Source: Musa acuminata AAA Group (Eukaryota; Streptophyta; Magnoliopsida; Zingiberales; Musaceae). Taken from it: a stretch of DNA of 64,000 nt. Shown here piece by piece: positions 1 to 12,092 of this stretch (position 1 is the stretch's first letter; each line of letters opens with the position of its first letter). The DNA lies in the NCBI RefSeq assembly GCF_036884655.1, contig NC_088342.1, forward strand, positions 35,034,001 through 35,098,000, written 5' to 3'. Position numbers and translations under genes: made by a program. The notes below the pieces were generated by a model. It searched no databases and was not told where the DNA came from. It saw only the letters and a program-made list of their open reading frames with translations.

Positions 1-1246
1 AAATACCCCTATTACAACCTTTTACAAGTGGTTCACACTCTTACAATTTTTGAAGAGAAAGAGGAAGGTGAACACTCACGCTATTGAAAACAAAAACTTG
101 CTAAAGACTTTGCTAAGACTTTTATCTCAATCTCTTGCTTCTCAAAGGTTGTAATCTCAACTGAGAATTGAGGGGTATTTATAGGCCCCAAGAGGATTCA
201 AATTTGGGCTCCAAATTTTGAATTCTCTTGGGTTCCCGAGGCTGGCGGTGCCACCGCCCGACCTCTCGGGTTCTGGGCGATGCCACCGCTTAGTCCAGCG
301 GTGCCACCGCTCAGTTCTCGGGTTCTAGGCGGTGCCACCGCCTACAGTATTTCAGCTCACTGGTTGGGCTCCAAACTTGGCCCAAACTAGTCCGAACTCG
401 GGCCCAATTGGCCCCTACTTGGGTTATAGGATTAACACCTAATCCTAACTCTAATTAACATGCTAAATACAAATTTAAAGATATTTCCTAAGCTATTACA
501 AAGTCCACAAGTCAAGACTTCTTCCGGCGAGCTTCCGGCGAACTTTCGGCGGTCTTCCGATAAACTCTCGGAAACCATTCTGCGGACTCCCGACAAGCTC
601 CTAGACTTCACGATTTGATCTTGGTGAGTTCCAACAAGCTTCTTCGGCAAGCTCTGATCTTTCTCGGCGAGCTCCGAGAACTTCCAATGAACCTTCCAGC
701 GAGCTTCCGAAAAACCCTTCGGCAAGCTCCCTACTCATTCTCGGCTAGTTCCGGCAGCATTCCCGACGAACCTTCGGACTTCCGTCGAACTCTCGAACTC
801 GCAACAAATCCTTCGCGCTTGACTCCGACACTTTGTTTCGCTTTATGTCTTCATCGTTATCGTAGTTAATCCTGCACACACAAGCCAAAACTCTACTCCG
901 ATCTAGACAATTATTACAACGCGAATTGACATTATGTTGCCCGGCACGTCATTGGTTGGCGCTTCGTCCGATTCTTCAGCACATCGTTCTCTCTTGCAGC
1001 TTGTTGCCCAATCGGCAGTTGACCTCCGCAAGCCCGATATCCTTGGCGCAATTCTGCTCTTGGCCCGATGCCCGATGTCCGAAGCCGTCTGCCATCCAAT
1101 ATCCTATCATGATCTCCTCTGGCGCAATGTCAATTCCTCCTGCGTTAACTGTCTAATCCTGATCGAGTAGACCTGCATCACTCAAAATGCAATTAAACAT
1201 CTAAACATAATCAATTAGTTTCATCATCAAAATCCGAGATTCAACA
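1..1246 (-). repeat. 3' LTR of copia-type element 1 (partial)
   Basis: Read on the minus strand it starts TGTTGAATCTCGG at 1246, directly after the polypurine tract. Position 1 corresponds to 6777 in the other LTR, so about 350 bp lie outside the window. It contains the GGCGGTGGCACCGCC-type palindromes (about 240-345) and a TATAAATA box at 183-176. Confidence 0.88.
176..183 (-). promoter_or_regulatory. TATA box in LTR
   Basis: TATAAATA on the minus strand, preceded by GGGGCC. The same box sits at the same place in the sister LTR (6952-6959), so it is probably the core promoter of the LTR. Confidence 0.55.
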
Positions 1247-1260
1247 ATCTCCCCCTTTTT
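1247..1260 (-). promoter_or_regulatory. polypurine tract of element 1
   Basis: AAAAAGGGGGAGAT on the minus strand immediately before the 3' LTR. This is the expected plus-strand primer of reverse transcription. Confidence 0.75.
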
Positions 1261-4200
1261 GATGATGACAAGTAATTGATGACTAACGGAGTTAACCTTA
1301 ACTCCCGGGAGTTTAACCAAACTCCCCCTATCAACATGCCACTGATAGAACACTTGGATTATCCCAAATCCAAATAACATCCATCATATGTTATGAAAAA
1401 CATTTAAACCATCATGTAAATATATATAAAATATTCAATTCAATGCATGAAGTCATCAATGTACTTCTCCCCCTATGTCATCAACAAAAAGGAGAAGTAG
1501 CTCTAGCTATTTTAAAAGATATGCAAATTTTTGCAACATGAAGCTAGATTTTCATCACAACATATAAGCACAAAAGCATAGCAAGATTCTTAAGTTCAAT
1601 CATGGCAATTCAACACTTGAATTTTTGTGCAAGATTGCACTTTGCTTTTTTTTGCAAGTAACAATATTTATGATGTTTGATATAGCAAATTTCTTCATTA
1701 CAATTATCGAGCTAGCAAATTCTTCATTCAAGTGTGTAAGCTAGCAATAACTTTCTCCCCCTTTGTCAATGTCAAAAAGGAGAGGAACCAATGATTTAGA
1801 CTTTTACATCAACTTTGCATCAATCAATATTTCAATCATCACATGATGCATACAAGACAATAATGCAAAGAAATCATTTCATGAAGGATATCAATATGAA
1901 AATTCACCAAGGATCACATGATACAATCGCAAATCATGATATCATTATGTGATACATCATGAGATGATAATTTATCATATCAATGAAAGATATCAATTGT
2001 TAAACATGATATGATAATAGTCTCAAAATTTTCAATTTGCGATACATGTGATACATTGCGATATACTAAAAAATTTAATGCGATACTTTTAAGGATATCA
2101 ACCTATTTTTGATACAAAGCATGGTAAGAGCAATTTTGTTGCAAGTTTTCTAAGTTTTGCACTTTTTGCTTCTTTCGATAGGCAAGATATTTCTTCTCTT
2201 TTTGAGAAGTGCAAGCTTGCAAGTTTTACTTCCTTAGTATGCTAGGAAGTTTACTTTCATTTTCAATGCACAAGCTAGCAAAACTTTCTCCCCCTTTATC
2301 AAAGTAAAAAAGAAAGGGAGGACTCAATGACTAAAAATTTCAACCATTCAACAAGCTAAATATGCAAAAAATTCATGAAATATATCAATAAGGATCAATT
2401 CATGAATACTAAAGATATGATTCATGGTTCATTAAAATTCTTCTTAACAAGTTCACGATCAAGATTCATATAATTCATAATAAAGCAAATTGATGTACAA
2501 TCATCACATAAGGCATACAAGGCAAAGAAATATTGTTATTTCTATATTATGAAATATATGATATCAAGGCTCATGATTCATTTGAAAAGATATAGCACAA
2601 AGACCAACTTGAAACATTCTTATCAAGATCACATTTTAAAATATTCCAAGTATCAAGTGTTTAGAGATAAAAAGTTCAATACATTGTATGAAAAAAAATA
2701 TAATACCAAGTTTTATCATCATACAATGTAGCAATTAAAGATTTGCAAGTTTAGCATTTTTGCTTTTCTTGAGATAGCAACTGTTTGCTTCTCTACAAGC
2801 TAGCAATTTTTACAATATGCAAGTTTTACTACATACAAGCTAGCAAATTTAAAGATGTGCAAGTTGGCATATTTTCTTTTCTTTGCAATGTGCATGATAG
2901 TATTTCTTTGTAATGTTCAAGATAGCAAATTGTACATCATGGTAGCTAGCAAATTAAAGATATTCAAGAAAGCAAGCTTTTTCTTCTCTTTTGAGAAGTG
3001 TCATTTTTGCTTCCTTAGCAAAATACCAAACTAGCAAGGGACCATGTTTTACACGAGGCAAGCAAACAATTTGGCAAGTGTTACATTTGTATCTTTTCTT
3101 TAGATGTGCAAGAAAAGTAAGCAAGTTTTTGCATTTTCTTGACTTGTGCAAGGTAGCTAATTTCTCTTTGAGATGACCCTTTATATCAATTCAAGATAGC
3201 ACATTAGCAACTCTTTCTCTCCCTTTGTCATTGGCAAAAAGAAAGGAAGATTCAAGTCATGAATATCAAAATAATAATTTTATCATGAATATTTCATCAT
3301 TGCATGCATCATTATTGCATGCATAATACCAAATCATCATATATATTTTCAAAACATATAAACTCATCATTATATGCATGATTCCAAATCATCATTCATA
3401 TCATTTCAATCATTGTTTTAATCATCACTATAACTCATCATGCACAAAATGTAAAATCATCTAACATGATACAAACATTTATTTTCAAAATATTTATCAC
3501 TATTTTCATGTATGATAATAAAGTATTCATGATACCGAACATTAAGTCAACAATGATTCATTTTATCAAATCTCTTCTTTTTATAAATAACAAAAATTAT
3601 AGGTGTACAAAGAAGAGATTGTGAAAAAAAATCTCAAGTAGTAAATCCAGGAAGTCAAGATCATAATTCGAATACAAACTCATTCAAATTCAAATCGTCA
3701 AATTCATCAAAATCTCAACATTACTTTCAAGAGATTCAAAATGGTATACATAGATTTATCATTAAACAAATTAATTTTCAATCATCACATAAGGCATTTA
3801 AAGAATTTTTGAAACATAGGAGAATGATTAATTTAAGCATACAATGTTTCAATCAAATTCAAGTCATGAATACCAATACTTTCATATTGTCAGTATCAAT
3901 TCATGAATACCAAAAGATATTATTTGTGATTCCAATTTTGCAAGATCAAGATTATGATTTAGATAAAACTCATTCAAATCAAATCGTTAACTTGAAATTC
4001 ATAATCAAGTAATCAAAATCAATTTCGAGATTCACAAAATACCATGAAATCATTAATCTCGATCAGATGGGAAAAGTATTTTTTAAGTGATTCTTTTTCA
4101 TCTAAGCATGCTTTAGTCATTATATGCCAAATCAAGATAAGTATGAAAGTTCAAGACGTAAAGGCAAAATCTTATAAAACAACTCATCAAACAAGATTTT

Positions 4201-5432
4201 AAACATTATTTTCAAGCCAAAGTAAGTCAAGGATTCAATTATCTCATGTTATGAATTCCAACAGGCATCTCAAATTATCAGCATCATATTAAAAAGATAT
4301 TTCAAAAAGACATATCGATAAGTGATTCAATTGTATCATTTCATTTTCGAAAAATTCTCCTCTTTGGTAAATAAATCTAGGAGAACAAAATAAATTAAGG
4401 GAGATATAACATGATTAAAGCATTGAACATGATTTATATTTAAAATGTGTCTCATGTCATAAGTATGAATCTAAGCATTTGTGAAATCCGAAATCATTCT
4501 TAAAGTCACATTTAATAAATTCATACATGACAAGTATAGATTTATTGAAAAGTCGATAAGATAGAGGATCGCATTTCATTTTTATAAATTTCTATTAATG
4601 TGATTTGCTTCTTATAAGCATGCCTTTACCTTTAATAAAACAAGTGGCAACATTTAAGACGGAAAGGTAAATTTCGTAAAACAAATCATCAAGCATGATT
4701 CCATGATAAAATCCTTTTAATATCTTGATATTCATCATTAAGTATGATTTCAAAAAGTATGTTCAAGAGAAATCATTAAGACCAAATGCATGAAACACTC
4801 ATTTATTTTCAAAATATTCATCATGTTTATTTTCATGAGATTCACAAGATTGGTAAAATAAATTCATTAATCTCAATAGGATAGAAATTTTATTTCCATT
4901 TCATACAATTAATTTCATGTGAGGGTATTCAAATCTTTTATGAAAACATGTATCATCATTTAAAATCGAAACATAAGTTTCGTCATGAAGCCGTCAAGAC
5001 CAAACATATCATGATATCACATCTATCATCAAAAGACTATCAAGAAATTCATACATAAAGGTACATGCACTATGTCATCTTAATATATCATGAGAATGTC
5101 ATCTTAATTCGTCGTAAAAACGATTAGACCAAAAACATGTTAATCTAAAATGAGCGTTTGAAATCAATATTTACTTCAAAAACTCATGCATGACCTAAAA
5201 TCATCAAAATACACATGCATGGATTAATCCTATTTATTATCACATATCATATAATTATCATCCCTAATGTTGCATACATCATTCAACATTTCAAAACATA
5301 ACATGTATGAAACCTTAGCAATATACTTTTCATGATCAAATTTTTAGTTTTTCAAAGATGCTAAAAAGAAAAACATGATATAATTTTTTATTTCCTATTC
5401 CTACTATCTAAATTAAGCACTCGTGAAAAACT
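1261..5432 (-). other. non-coding internal region of element 1
   Basis: About 4.2 kb of AT-rich sequence without a convincing reading frame. It holds several diverged copies of a polypurine-like module (minus strand: GATGACAAAGGGGGAG-like) near 1462-1500, 1752-1790, 2288-2322 and 3206-3245, each followed by short words such as GCTAGC and CTTGC. The same kind of region, in the other orientation, fills 12093-15126. The copia pol domains normally found here are absent. Confidence 0.75.
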
Positions 5433-6373
5433 TCAAGTAATTTCAAAATAATTCAAGAGAGTTGAGTTACTTACCTTGTAGTCGAAGCCCGTCAAAGCCC
5501 AATTCACCGTTTCACCTTTGGAAGTTCTTGATTCATCTTTGGTTGCCTTCCTCTTTTTTGGCCTCTTCCTCCGTTCAAGTTCATTGTTTATTTTATATTT
5601 TTGTTTAATGAACTTATTAAGATTTAGTGTTCGAAGTTCAAGTTCATCATTGTCCTCGTCACTTGAGTCATTGCTCAAGTGGTATTCATTTATCCGGAGT
5701 TCCAAATCCTTCATGTTCTTTGGAAGGTGATTTTGTTCATCATGTTCGTCATGTGCATTGTGCACCATTTCATATGTCATCAACAAACCAATTAGTTCTT
5801 CAAGTGAAAAAATATTTAAATCTTTTATTTCTTGTATTGCGGTTATTTTATGATCCCACCTTTTTGGAAGGGATCTTAAGATCTTGCTTATAAGATCAAA
5901 ATTCAAAAAAGATTTACCAAGAACTCTTAGATTATTGATGTTATCCGTGAAACGGGTGTACATGTCGCCTATAGTCTCGCTTGGTTGCATTCGAAAAGCT
6001 CAAAATCATGCAATAAAATGTTAACTTTCAAGTCTTTGACTCTACTAGTTCCCTCGTGCATGATTTCAAGTGTTCGCCAAATATTAAAAGCCATTTCGCA
6101 CGTAGAAATCCGATTGAACTCATTTTTGTCTAAAGCGCAAAATAAGGCATTCAAAGCCTTTGCGTTTAAAGAAAAATACTTCTTCTCCAAATCCGACCAT
6201 TCGTTCATCGGTTTAGAGGGAAGTTGAAAACCATTTTCAATGATATTCCATAAATCCAAATTCATAGAAATCAAGAAAACTCTCATTCGAGTTTTCCAAT
6301 AAGTGTAGTCCAATCTATTAAACAATGATGGATGAACAACTGATAAGCCATCTTGAAAGCCATGAAGAGCCAT
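5433..6373 (-). pseudogene. copia gag (UBN2-type), frameshifted
   Basis: Minus-strand gag starting at the ATG at 6373, 36 bp past the primer site. The first part (6373 to about 5990) carries the Tyr-Trp-Lys-Thr-Arg-Met motif and the FCALDKNEF stretch typical of plant copia gag (UBN2/DUF4219 families). Around 5985-5995 the frame shifts, and the second part (LRSLPKRWDHKITAIQ and onward) continues in another frame to the stop at 5433. The C-terminus is acidic then basic (DSSDEDNDELEL, RRKRPKKRKA). There is no CCHC zinc knuckle and no pol follows. Gag would package element RNA; this copy cannot make it intact. It is closely related to the gag at 11148-12092. Confidence 0.85.
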
Positions 6374-6409
6374 TTCTCTCGGGTGTAAATCCGAAATGAG
6401 AAATATCGG

Positions 6410-6421
6410 GCTCTGATACCA
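6410..6421 (-). promoter_or_regulatory. primer binding site, initiator tRNA-Met
   Basis: TGGTATCAGAGC on the minus strand, two bases after the 5' LTR. It is complementary to the 3' end of plant initiator tRNA-Met. Confidence 0.88.
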
Positions 6422-6423
6422 AT

Positions 6424-8005
6424 TGTTAGGATTGGAGCGGCACTAAGAGGGGGGAGGGTGAATTAGTGCAGCGGATTAAAACTTGTAAGTTCGAAAATGA
6501 TTCCGTAAAATGTAAGGAGATTTCGCTTTGATTGTAACTTGAGTAAAGTAAAAACCGGAAACTTGCTGTTGTGTAGATAACGATTGTAGAAAAGTAAGTA
6601 CTCACACATTCAATGAAAACACCAATTTAAAGTGGTTCGGTCAAATGACCTACATCCACTTGCGAAGCCTTCTTTAATGAGGCTTCCAACTTCCACTAAC
6701 AAATCTCTTTGAATGCGAAGCCTTCTTTAATGAGGCTTCCAACTTCCACTAACAAATCTCTTTGAAGGGGAAGGACAAATACCCCTATTACAACCTTTTA
6801 CAAGTGGTTCACACTCTTACAATTTTTAAAGAGAAAGAGGGAGGTGAACACTCAAGCTATTGAAAACAAAAACTTGCTAAAGACTTTGCTAAGACTTTTA
6901 TCTCAATCTCTTGCTTCTCAAAGGTTGTAATATTAGCTAAGAATTGAGGGGTATTTATAGGCCCCAAGAGGATTCAAATTTGGGCTCCAAATTTTGAATT
7001 CTCTTGGGTTCCCGAGGCTGGCGGTGCCACCGCCCGACCTCTCGGGTTCTGGGCGGTGCCACCGCTTAGTCCAGCAGTGCCACCGCTCAGTTCTCGGGTT
7101 CTAGGCGGTGCCACCGCATAATCTGGCGGTGCCACCGCCTACACTATTTCAGCTCACTGGTTGGGCTCCAAACTTGGCCCAAACCAATCCGAACTCGGGC
7201 TCAATTGGCCCCTACTTGGGTTATAGGATTAACATGCTAAATATGAATTTAAAGACATTTCCTAAGCTATTACAAAGTCCATAAGTCAAGACTTCTTCCG
7301 GCGAGCTTCTGGCGAACTTCCGGTGGTCTTCCGATAAACTCTTGGAAACCATTCTGCGGACTCCCGACAAGCTCCTAGACTTCACGATTTGATCTTGGCG
7401 AGTTCCAATGAGCTTCTTCGGCAAGCTCCGATCTTTCTCGGCGAGCTCCGCGAACTTCCAACGAACCTTCCGGCGAGCTTCCGAAAAACCCTTCGGCAAG
7501 CTCCCTACCCATTCTCGGCTAGTTCTGGCAGCATTCCCGACGAACCTTCGGACTTCCGTCGAACTCTCGAACTCGCAACAAATCCTTCGCGCTTGACTCC
7601 GATACTTTGTTTCGCTTTATGTCTTCGTCGTTATCGTAGTTAATCCTGCACACACAAGCAAAAACTCTACTTCGATCTAGACAATTATTACAACGCGAAT
7701 TGACATTCTATTGCCCGGCACGTCATTGATTGGCGCTTCGTCCGATTCTTCGGCGTATCGTCTTCTCTTGCGGCTTGTTGCTCAATCGGCAGTTGACCTT
7801 CGCAACCCCAATATCCTCTTGGCCCGATGCCCGATGTCCGAAGCCTTCTGCCATCCAATATCCTATCATGATCTCCTCCAGCGCAATGTCAATTTCTCTT
7901 GCGTTAACTGTCTAATCCTGATCGAGTAGACCTGCATCACTCAAAATGCAATTAAACATCTAAACACAATCAATTAGTTTCATCATCAAAATCTGAGATT
8001 CAATA
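6424..8005 (-). repeat. 5' LTR of copia-type element 1
   Basis: 1582 bp. On the minus strand it runs from TATTGAATCTCAG (8005) to CCTAACA (6424). Comparison with the LTR at 1-1246 gives the boundaries. A TATAAATA box lies at 6959-6952 and a cluster of GGCGGTGCCACCGCC palindromes at about 7019-7140. A 65-bp stretch with TGAGGCTTCCAACTTCCACT is tandemly repeated near 6666-6770. The right neighbour (8006 onward) is satellite. Confidence 0.88.
6952..6959 (-). promoter_or_regulatory. TATA box of element 1 5' LTR
   Basis: TATAAATA on the minus strand, after GGGGCC. The position is conserved in all related LTRs of the window. Confidence 0.55.
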
Positions 8006-9543
8006 GCTTATTCCTTAAAATTTAATCTCCTAATAGTTAGTAATTTTTAACAAAAAATTTTATACTACATGGAATAAAATATTATATCGAAAGTATGTGG
8101 AATATATTTGACATTGCTTATTACTTAAAATTCAATCTCTTGATAGTTAATAATTATTAACACAAAGTTTGATACTAAATTGAATCAAATATTATGTTGA
8201 AAGTATTTGGCGTTGCTTATTCCTTAAAATTCAATCTCTTGATAGTTAACATTTATTAATAGAAAATTTTATACTACATGAATTCAAATATTATGTCGAA
8301 TGTATTTGTTGTTGCTTATTCCTTAAAATTCAATCTCCTGATAGTTAACAATTATTAATAGAAAATTTTATACTACATGGAATCAAATGTTATGTTGAAA
8401 GTATTTAGCATTGCTTATTCCATAAATTCAATTTCTTCATAGTTAACAATTATTAATAGAAAAATTTTATACTACAATGAATCAAATATTATCTCGAAAT
8501 CCTTTCGACGTTGCTTATTCATTGAAATTCAATCTCCAGATAGTTAACAATTATTAATAGAAAATTTTATACTACATGGAAACAAATATTATGTCGAAAG
8601 TATTTTGCGTTACTTATTCCAAAAAATTCAATCTCTTGATAGTTAACAATTATTAATAGAAAATTTTATACTTCTGGAATCAAATATTATATTGAAAGTA
8701 TTAGGCATTGCTTATTCTTTAAAATTCAATCTCCTAATAGTTAACAATTATTAATAGAAAATTTTATATTTCATGTAATCAAATATTATGTCAAAAGTAT
8801 TTGGCGTTGCTTATTCATTAAAATTTAATATTACGATAGTTAACAATTATTAGCAAAAACTTTTATACTACATGGAATCAAATATTATATCAAAAGTATT
8901 TAGCATTGCTTATTAATTAAAATTCAATCTCTTGATAGTTAACAATTATTAACAGAAAATTTTATACTATATAGAATTAAATATTATATGGAAAGTATTT
9001 GGCATTCCTTATTCTTTAAAATTTAATCTCTTGATAGTTAACAATTATTAATAGAAAATTTTATACTATATGGAATCAAATATTTTGTCGAAAGTATTTG
9101 GCGATCCTTATTCCTTAAAATTCAATCTCCTGATAGTTAACAATAAGTAACAGAAAATTTTATACTACATTGAATCAAATATTATGTCGAAAGTATTTGG
9201 TGTTGCTTATTCCTTAAAATTCAATTTCGTGATAGTTAACAATTATTAATAGAAAATTTTACACTACATGGAATCAAATATTTTGTCGAATGTATTTGGG
9301 GTTGCTTATTCTTAAAAATTCAATCTCTTGATAGTTAAGAATTATTAACAAAAGTTTTATACTACATCGAATTAAATATTATGTCGAAAGTATTTGGCGT
9401 TGCTTATTCCTTAAAATTTAATCTCTTGATAGTTAACAATTATTAATAGAATATTTTATACTATATGGAATCAAATATTATGTGGAAAGTATTTGGCGTT
9501 GCTTATTCTTTAAAATTCAATCTCCTGATAGTTAACAATTATT
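8006..9543. repeat. 99-bp satellite, block 1
   Basis: About 15 head-to-tail monomers. Recognisable words in each unit are TTATTCCTTAAAATTCAATC, GATAGTTAACAATTATTAA, AGAAAATTTTATACTACATG and GAATCAAATATTATGTCGAA. The unit length is 99 bp, measured on adjacent copies in block 2. It is bounded by element 1 on the left and by the LTR starting at 9544 on the right. There is no coding capacity. Confidence 0.95.
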
Positions 9544-10069
9544 TGTTGAATTTCAGATTTTGATGATGAAGTCAATTGTCATTTGTTATCTAATCCATAT
9601 GTTGAGATAAGTGTGCAAGATTAACTACGATGAAAGTAAGACATGCAGCAGGAGTTGCATCGGAGTCAAGACTATGATCACGTTGGGAGTTCGAGAGTTC
9701 GACGAAAGTTCGGACGGTCGTATGAGGTTCTGCGGGAACAAATCCGAGAAGTCCAGGAGCTTGCCAAAATAAGCTCGTCGGAACTCTCCAAGTGGATCGT
9801 CGCAAGTCCAGAAGTTTGCCGGACGTCCGCAGGAGCATCATCGAGGGTTCATCGGATGATTGACGGAAGTTCACCGGAAGCTCGTCGGAAGAAGCGATTG
9901 ACGCACCAGAGCAAGTTGCAGTAAATGTCTTAAGAAATATTGTAGTTAGCACGATTATTAAGTTAGAAATGGGAGGTGATCCCATTAACTTAATCTTGGG
10001 GCAATTGGCCCCTTGACAGACCCAAATTGGGCCGAATGGATCAGCCCATTCGGACCCAGATTTCTTGGC

Positions 10070-10360
10070 CAGCGGTGGCACCGCCTAGGTCGACGGTGGC
10101 ACCGCCTAGGGCTCAGTCTCCGAGCTAGGCTGGGTGGTGCAACTGCCCTTGACAGGCGGTGGAACCGCTTGAGCTCGGTCTCCGAGCTCTGCCAAGCGGT
10201 GCAACCGCCCCAGTCAGGCGGTGGCATCGCCTGGGCTCAGTCTCCGAGCGAGACTGGGCGGTGCAACCGCCCCTGTCAGGCGGTGGCACCACCAGAGTTT
10301 GGTCTTCGAGCTCTGTTAGGCAGTTGTACCGCCCCAGTCAGGAGGTAGTATCGCTAGGAC
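10070..10360 (+). repeat. palindromic GGCGGTGGCACCGCC array in LTR
   Basis: About ten variants of a 15-16-bp inverted-repeat module, spaced by stretches such as CTCAGTCTCCGAGCT. The 3' LTR (15680-15890) has about seven. The array lies just upstream of the TATA box, a place where LTR enhancers are often found; a regulatory role is inference. Confidence 0.8.
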
Positions 10361-10416
10361 CTTGGAAATCCGGGAAAAGACACTTTTGAGCTCCAAATTC
10401 AAACCAGTTTGGGGCC

Positions 10417-10424
10417 TATATAAA
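10417..10424 (+). promoter_or_regulatory. TATA box of element 2 5' LTR
   Basis: TATATAAA within GGGGCCTATATAAACCCCAC. The same box is at 15943-15950 in the 3' LTR. Confidence 0.6.
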
Positions 10425-11099
10425 CCCCACCCTTTCTTGCATGAAAGGGCAACCCAAAAGCACTGAAAATCCAATCTTACTCTGTGATTTTTAGAGCTCA
10501 AAAGTGTTGTAAAGGCTAGAATTTCTCCTCCCTCTTTTCTTCCAAGTTTTGAGCTTTCAAGAGAGGAGAGAAATTCTGGAAGGGTTGTCTACTAAGCCCA
10601 TCAAAAGGAGTGAAACTGTAAAAGGGTGGTTGACCTTCACCTATTGAAGGAAGGCCTCTAGTGGACGTCGGTGACCTCGTCGGTGGAGGAAGCCAAAAGT
10701 GGATTAGGTCAAGATTGACCGAACCACTCTAAATCTCGGTTTGCATTTACTTTGAGTATCTTATCTTTACTGCAAACCTCCTCAGTAGCTTACTGCTTTC
10801 TGCTCATTTACGAATGTGTTTCATAGTTAAGTATTTTTTGAATCGACGTTAAGACGAAAATCAGTTTTATCGTACGAACGTCGTATTCTAGTTTGCTATT
10901 ACATTCTGTTGTCTATCTTAACTGCAAACTGCCCTATATATTTACTTTAACTGCATCTCGCTTGATCACAAGTTAAAGTGATTTACAAGTCGGCTTTCTT
11001 ACCAAAATTGCTTTTATCATACAATTACAGTTTTAATCGTCGAAAGTTTTTCGCTGCACTAATTCACCCCCCCTTCTTAGTGCTCTTGATCCTAACAAT

Positions 11100-11111
11100 T
11101 GGTATCAGAGC
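11100..11111 (+). promoter_or_regulatory. primer binding site, initiator tRNA-Met
   Basis: TGGTATCAGAGC two bases after the LTR end. Confidence 0.88.
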
Positions 11112-11147
11112 CCGATATTTCTCATTTCAGATTTACACTCGAGAGAA

Positions 11148-12092
11148 ATGTCTCTTTATTGTTTTCAAGAGGGCTTATCGGTTGTTCGTCCACCATTGTT
11201 TAACGGATTGGACTACACTTATTGGAAAACTCGAATGAGAGTTTTCTTGATTTCTATGAATTTGGATTTATGAAATATTGTTGAAAATGGTTTTCAACTT
11301 CCCTCTAAACCGATGAACGAATGGTCGGATTTGGAGAAGAAGTATTTTTCTTTAAACGCAAAGGCTATGAATGCCTTATTTTGTGCTTTGGACAAAAATG
11401 AGTTCAATCAGATTTCTACGTGCGAAACGACTTTTGATATTTGGCGAACACTTGAAATCACGCACGAGGGAACTAGTAGAGTCAAAGACTCGAAAGTTAA
11501 CATTTTATTGCATGATTTTGAGCTTTTTCGAATGAAACCAAGCGAGACTATAGGTGACATGTACACTCGTTTCACGGATGTCATCAATAATCTAAGAGTT
11601 CTTGGTAAATCTTTTTTGAATTTTGATCTCGTAAGCAAGATCTTAAGATCCCTTCCAAAAAGGTGGGATCCTAAAATAACCGCAATACAAGAGATAAAAA
11701 ATTTAAATAATTTTTCATTAGAAGAATTAATCGGGTCATTAATGACCTATGAAATGATACTTTTAGAACATTTTGAACCCGATGAGCACTTGAATCACCT
11801 TCCAAAAAATAGGAAGGATTTGGAACTCCAGACAAATGAATACCACTTGAACGATGACTCAAGTGATGAGGACAATGATGAACTTGAACTTCGAACACTA
11901 ATCCTTAATAAGTTTATTGAATAAAAATCTAAAATAAACAATGAACTTGAACGAAGGAAGAGGCTAAAGAAGAGGAAGGCAACCAAGGATGAATCAAGAA
12001 CTTCCAAAGGTGAAACGACAAATTGGGCTTTGACAGGCTTCGACTACAAGGTAAGTAACTCAACTCTCTTGAATTATTTTGAAATTACTTGA
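11148..12092 (+). pseudogene. copia gag of element 2, two premature stops
   Basis: The frame opens at the ATG at 11148 with the YWKTRMRVFLIS motif. It is broken by a TGA near 11270 where the sister gag has Trp (LDL-W-NI), then stays open through FCALDKNEF, the Ser/Pro-Lys-Arg-Trp-Asp-Pro-Lys motif and DDSSDEDNDELEL. A second stop (TAA, 11922-11924) falls where the sister copy has Lys/Gln. The same frame then continues over the basic tail to a TGA at 12090-12092. No zinc knuckle and no protease follow. The end of the frame contains a good splice donor match (ACAAG/GTAAGT near 12048-12056) that is also present in element 1. Confidence 0.87.

Larger units (their letters stand above)
1..8005 (-). 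mobile_element. Ty1/copia-type LTR element 1, gag only, cut by left edge
   Basis: On the minus strand the order is 5' LTR (8005-6424), tRNA-Met primer site, a broken gag, about 4.2 kb of AT-rich DNA without pol, polypurine tract (near 1260-1247) and 3' LTR (from 1246 to beyond the left edge). No protease, integrase, reverse transcriptase or RNase H reading frame is visible anywhere inside. The layout matches non-autonomous gag-only LTR elements (TR-GAG type). It is related to the element at 9544-16632, which lies in the opposite orientation. The right end is embedded in satellite DNA. The outer terminus reads TA instead of TG. A target duplication cannot be checked because the other end is outside the window. 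Confidence 0.85.
9544..11097 (+). repeat. 5' LTR of element 2
   Basis: Starts TGTTGAATTTCAG and ends CCTAACA just before the primer site. It includes imperfect GGAAGTTCG/AAGTCC repeats (9690-9890), ten palindromic GGCGGTGGCACCGCC-like modules (10070-10360) and a TATA box at 10417. Open frames inside it come from these repeats, not from genes. Confidence 0.92.

Noticed and set aside
9590..10390. Several overlapping open frames on both strands in the LTR
   Set aside because: They arise from GGAAGTTCG and GGCGGTGGCACCGCC repeats, recur in every LTR of the family and have no protein-domain features.
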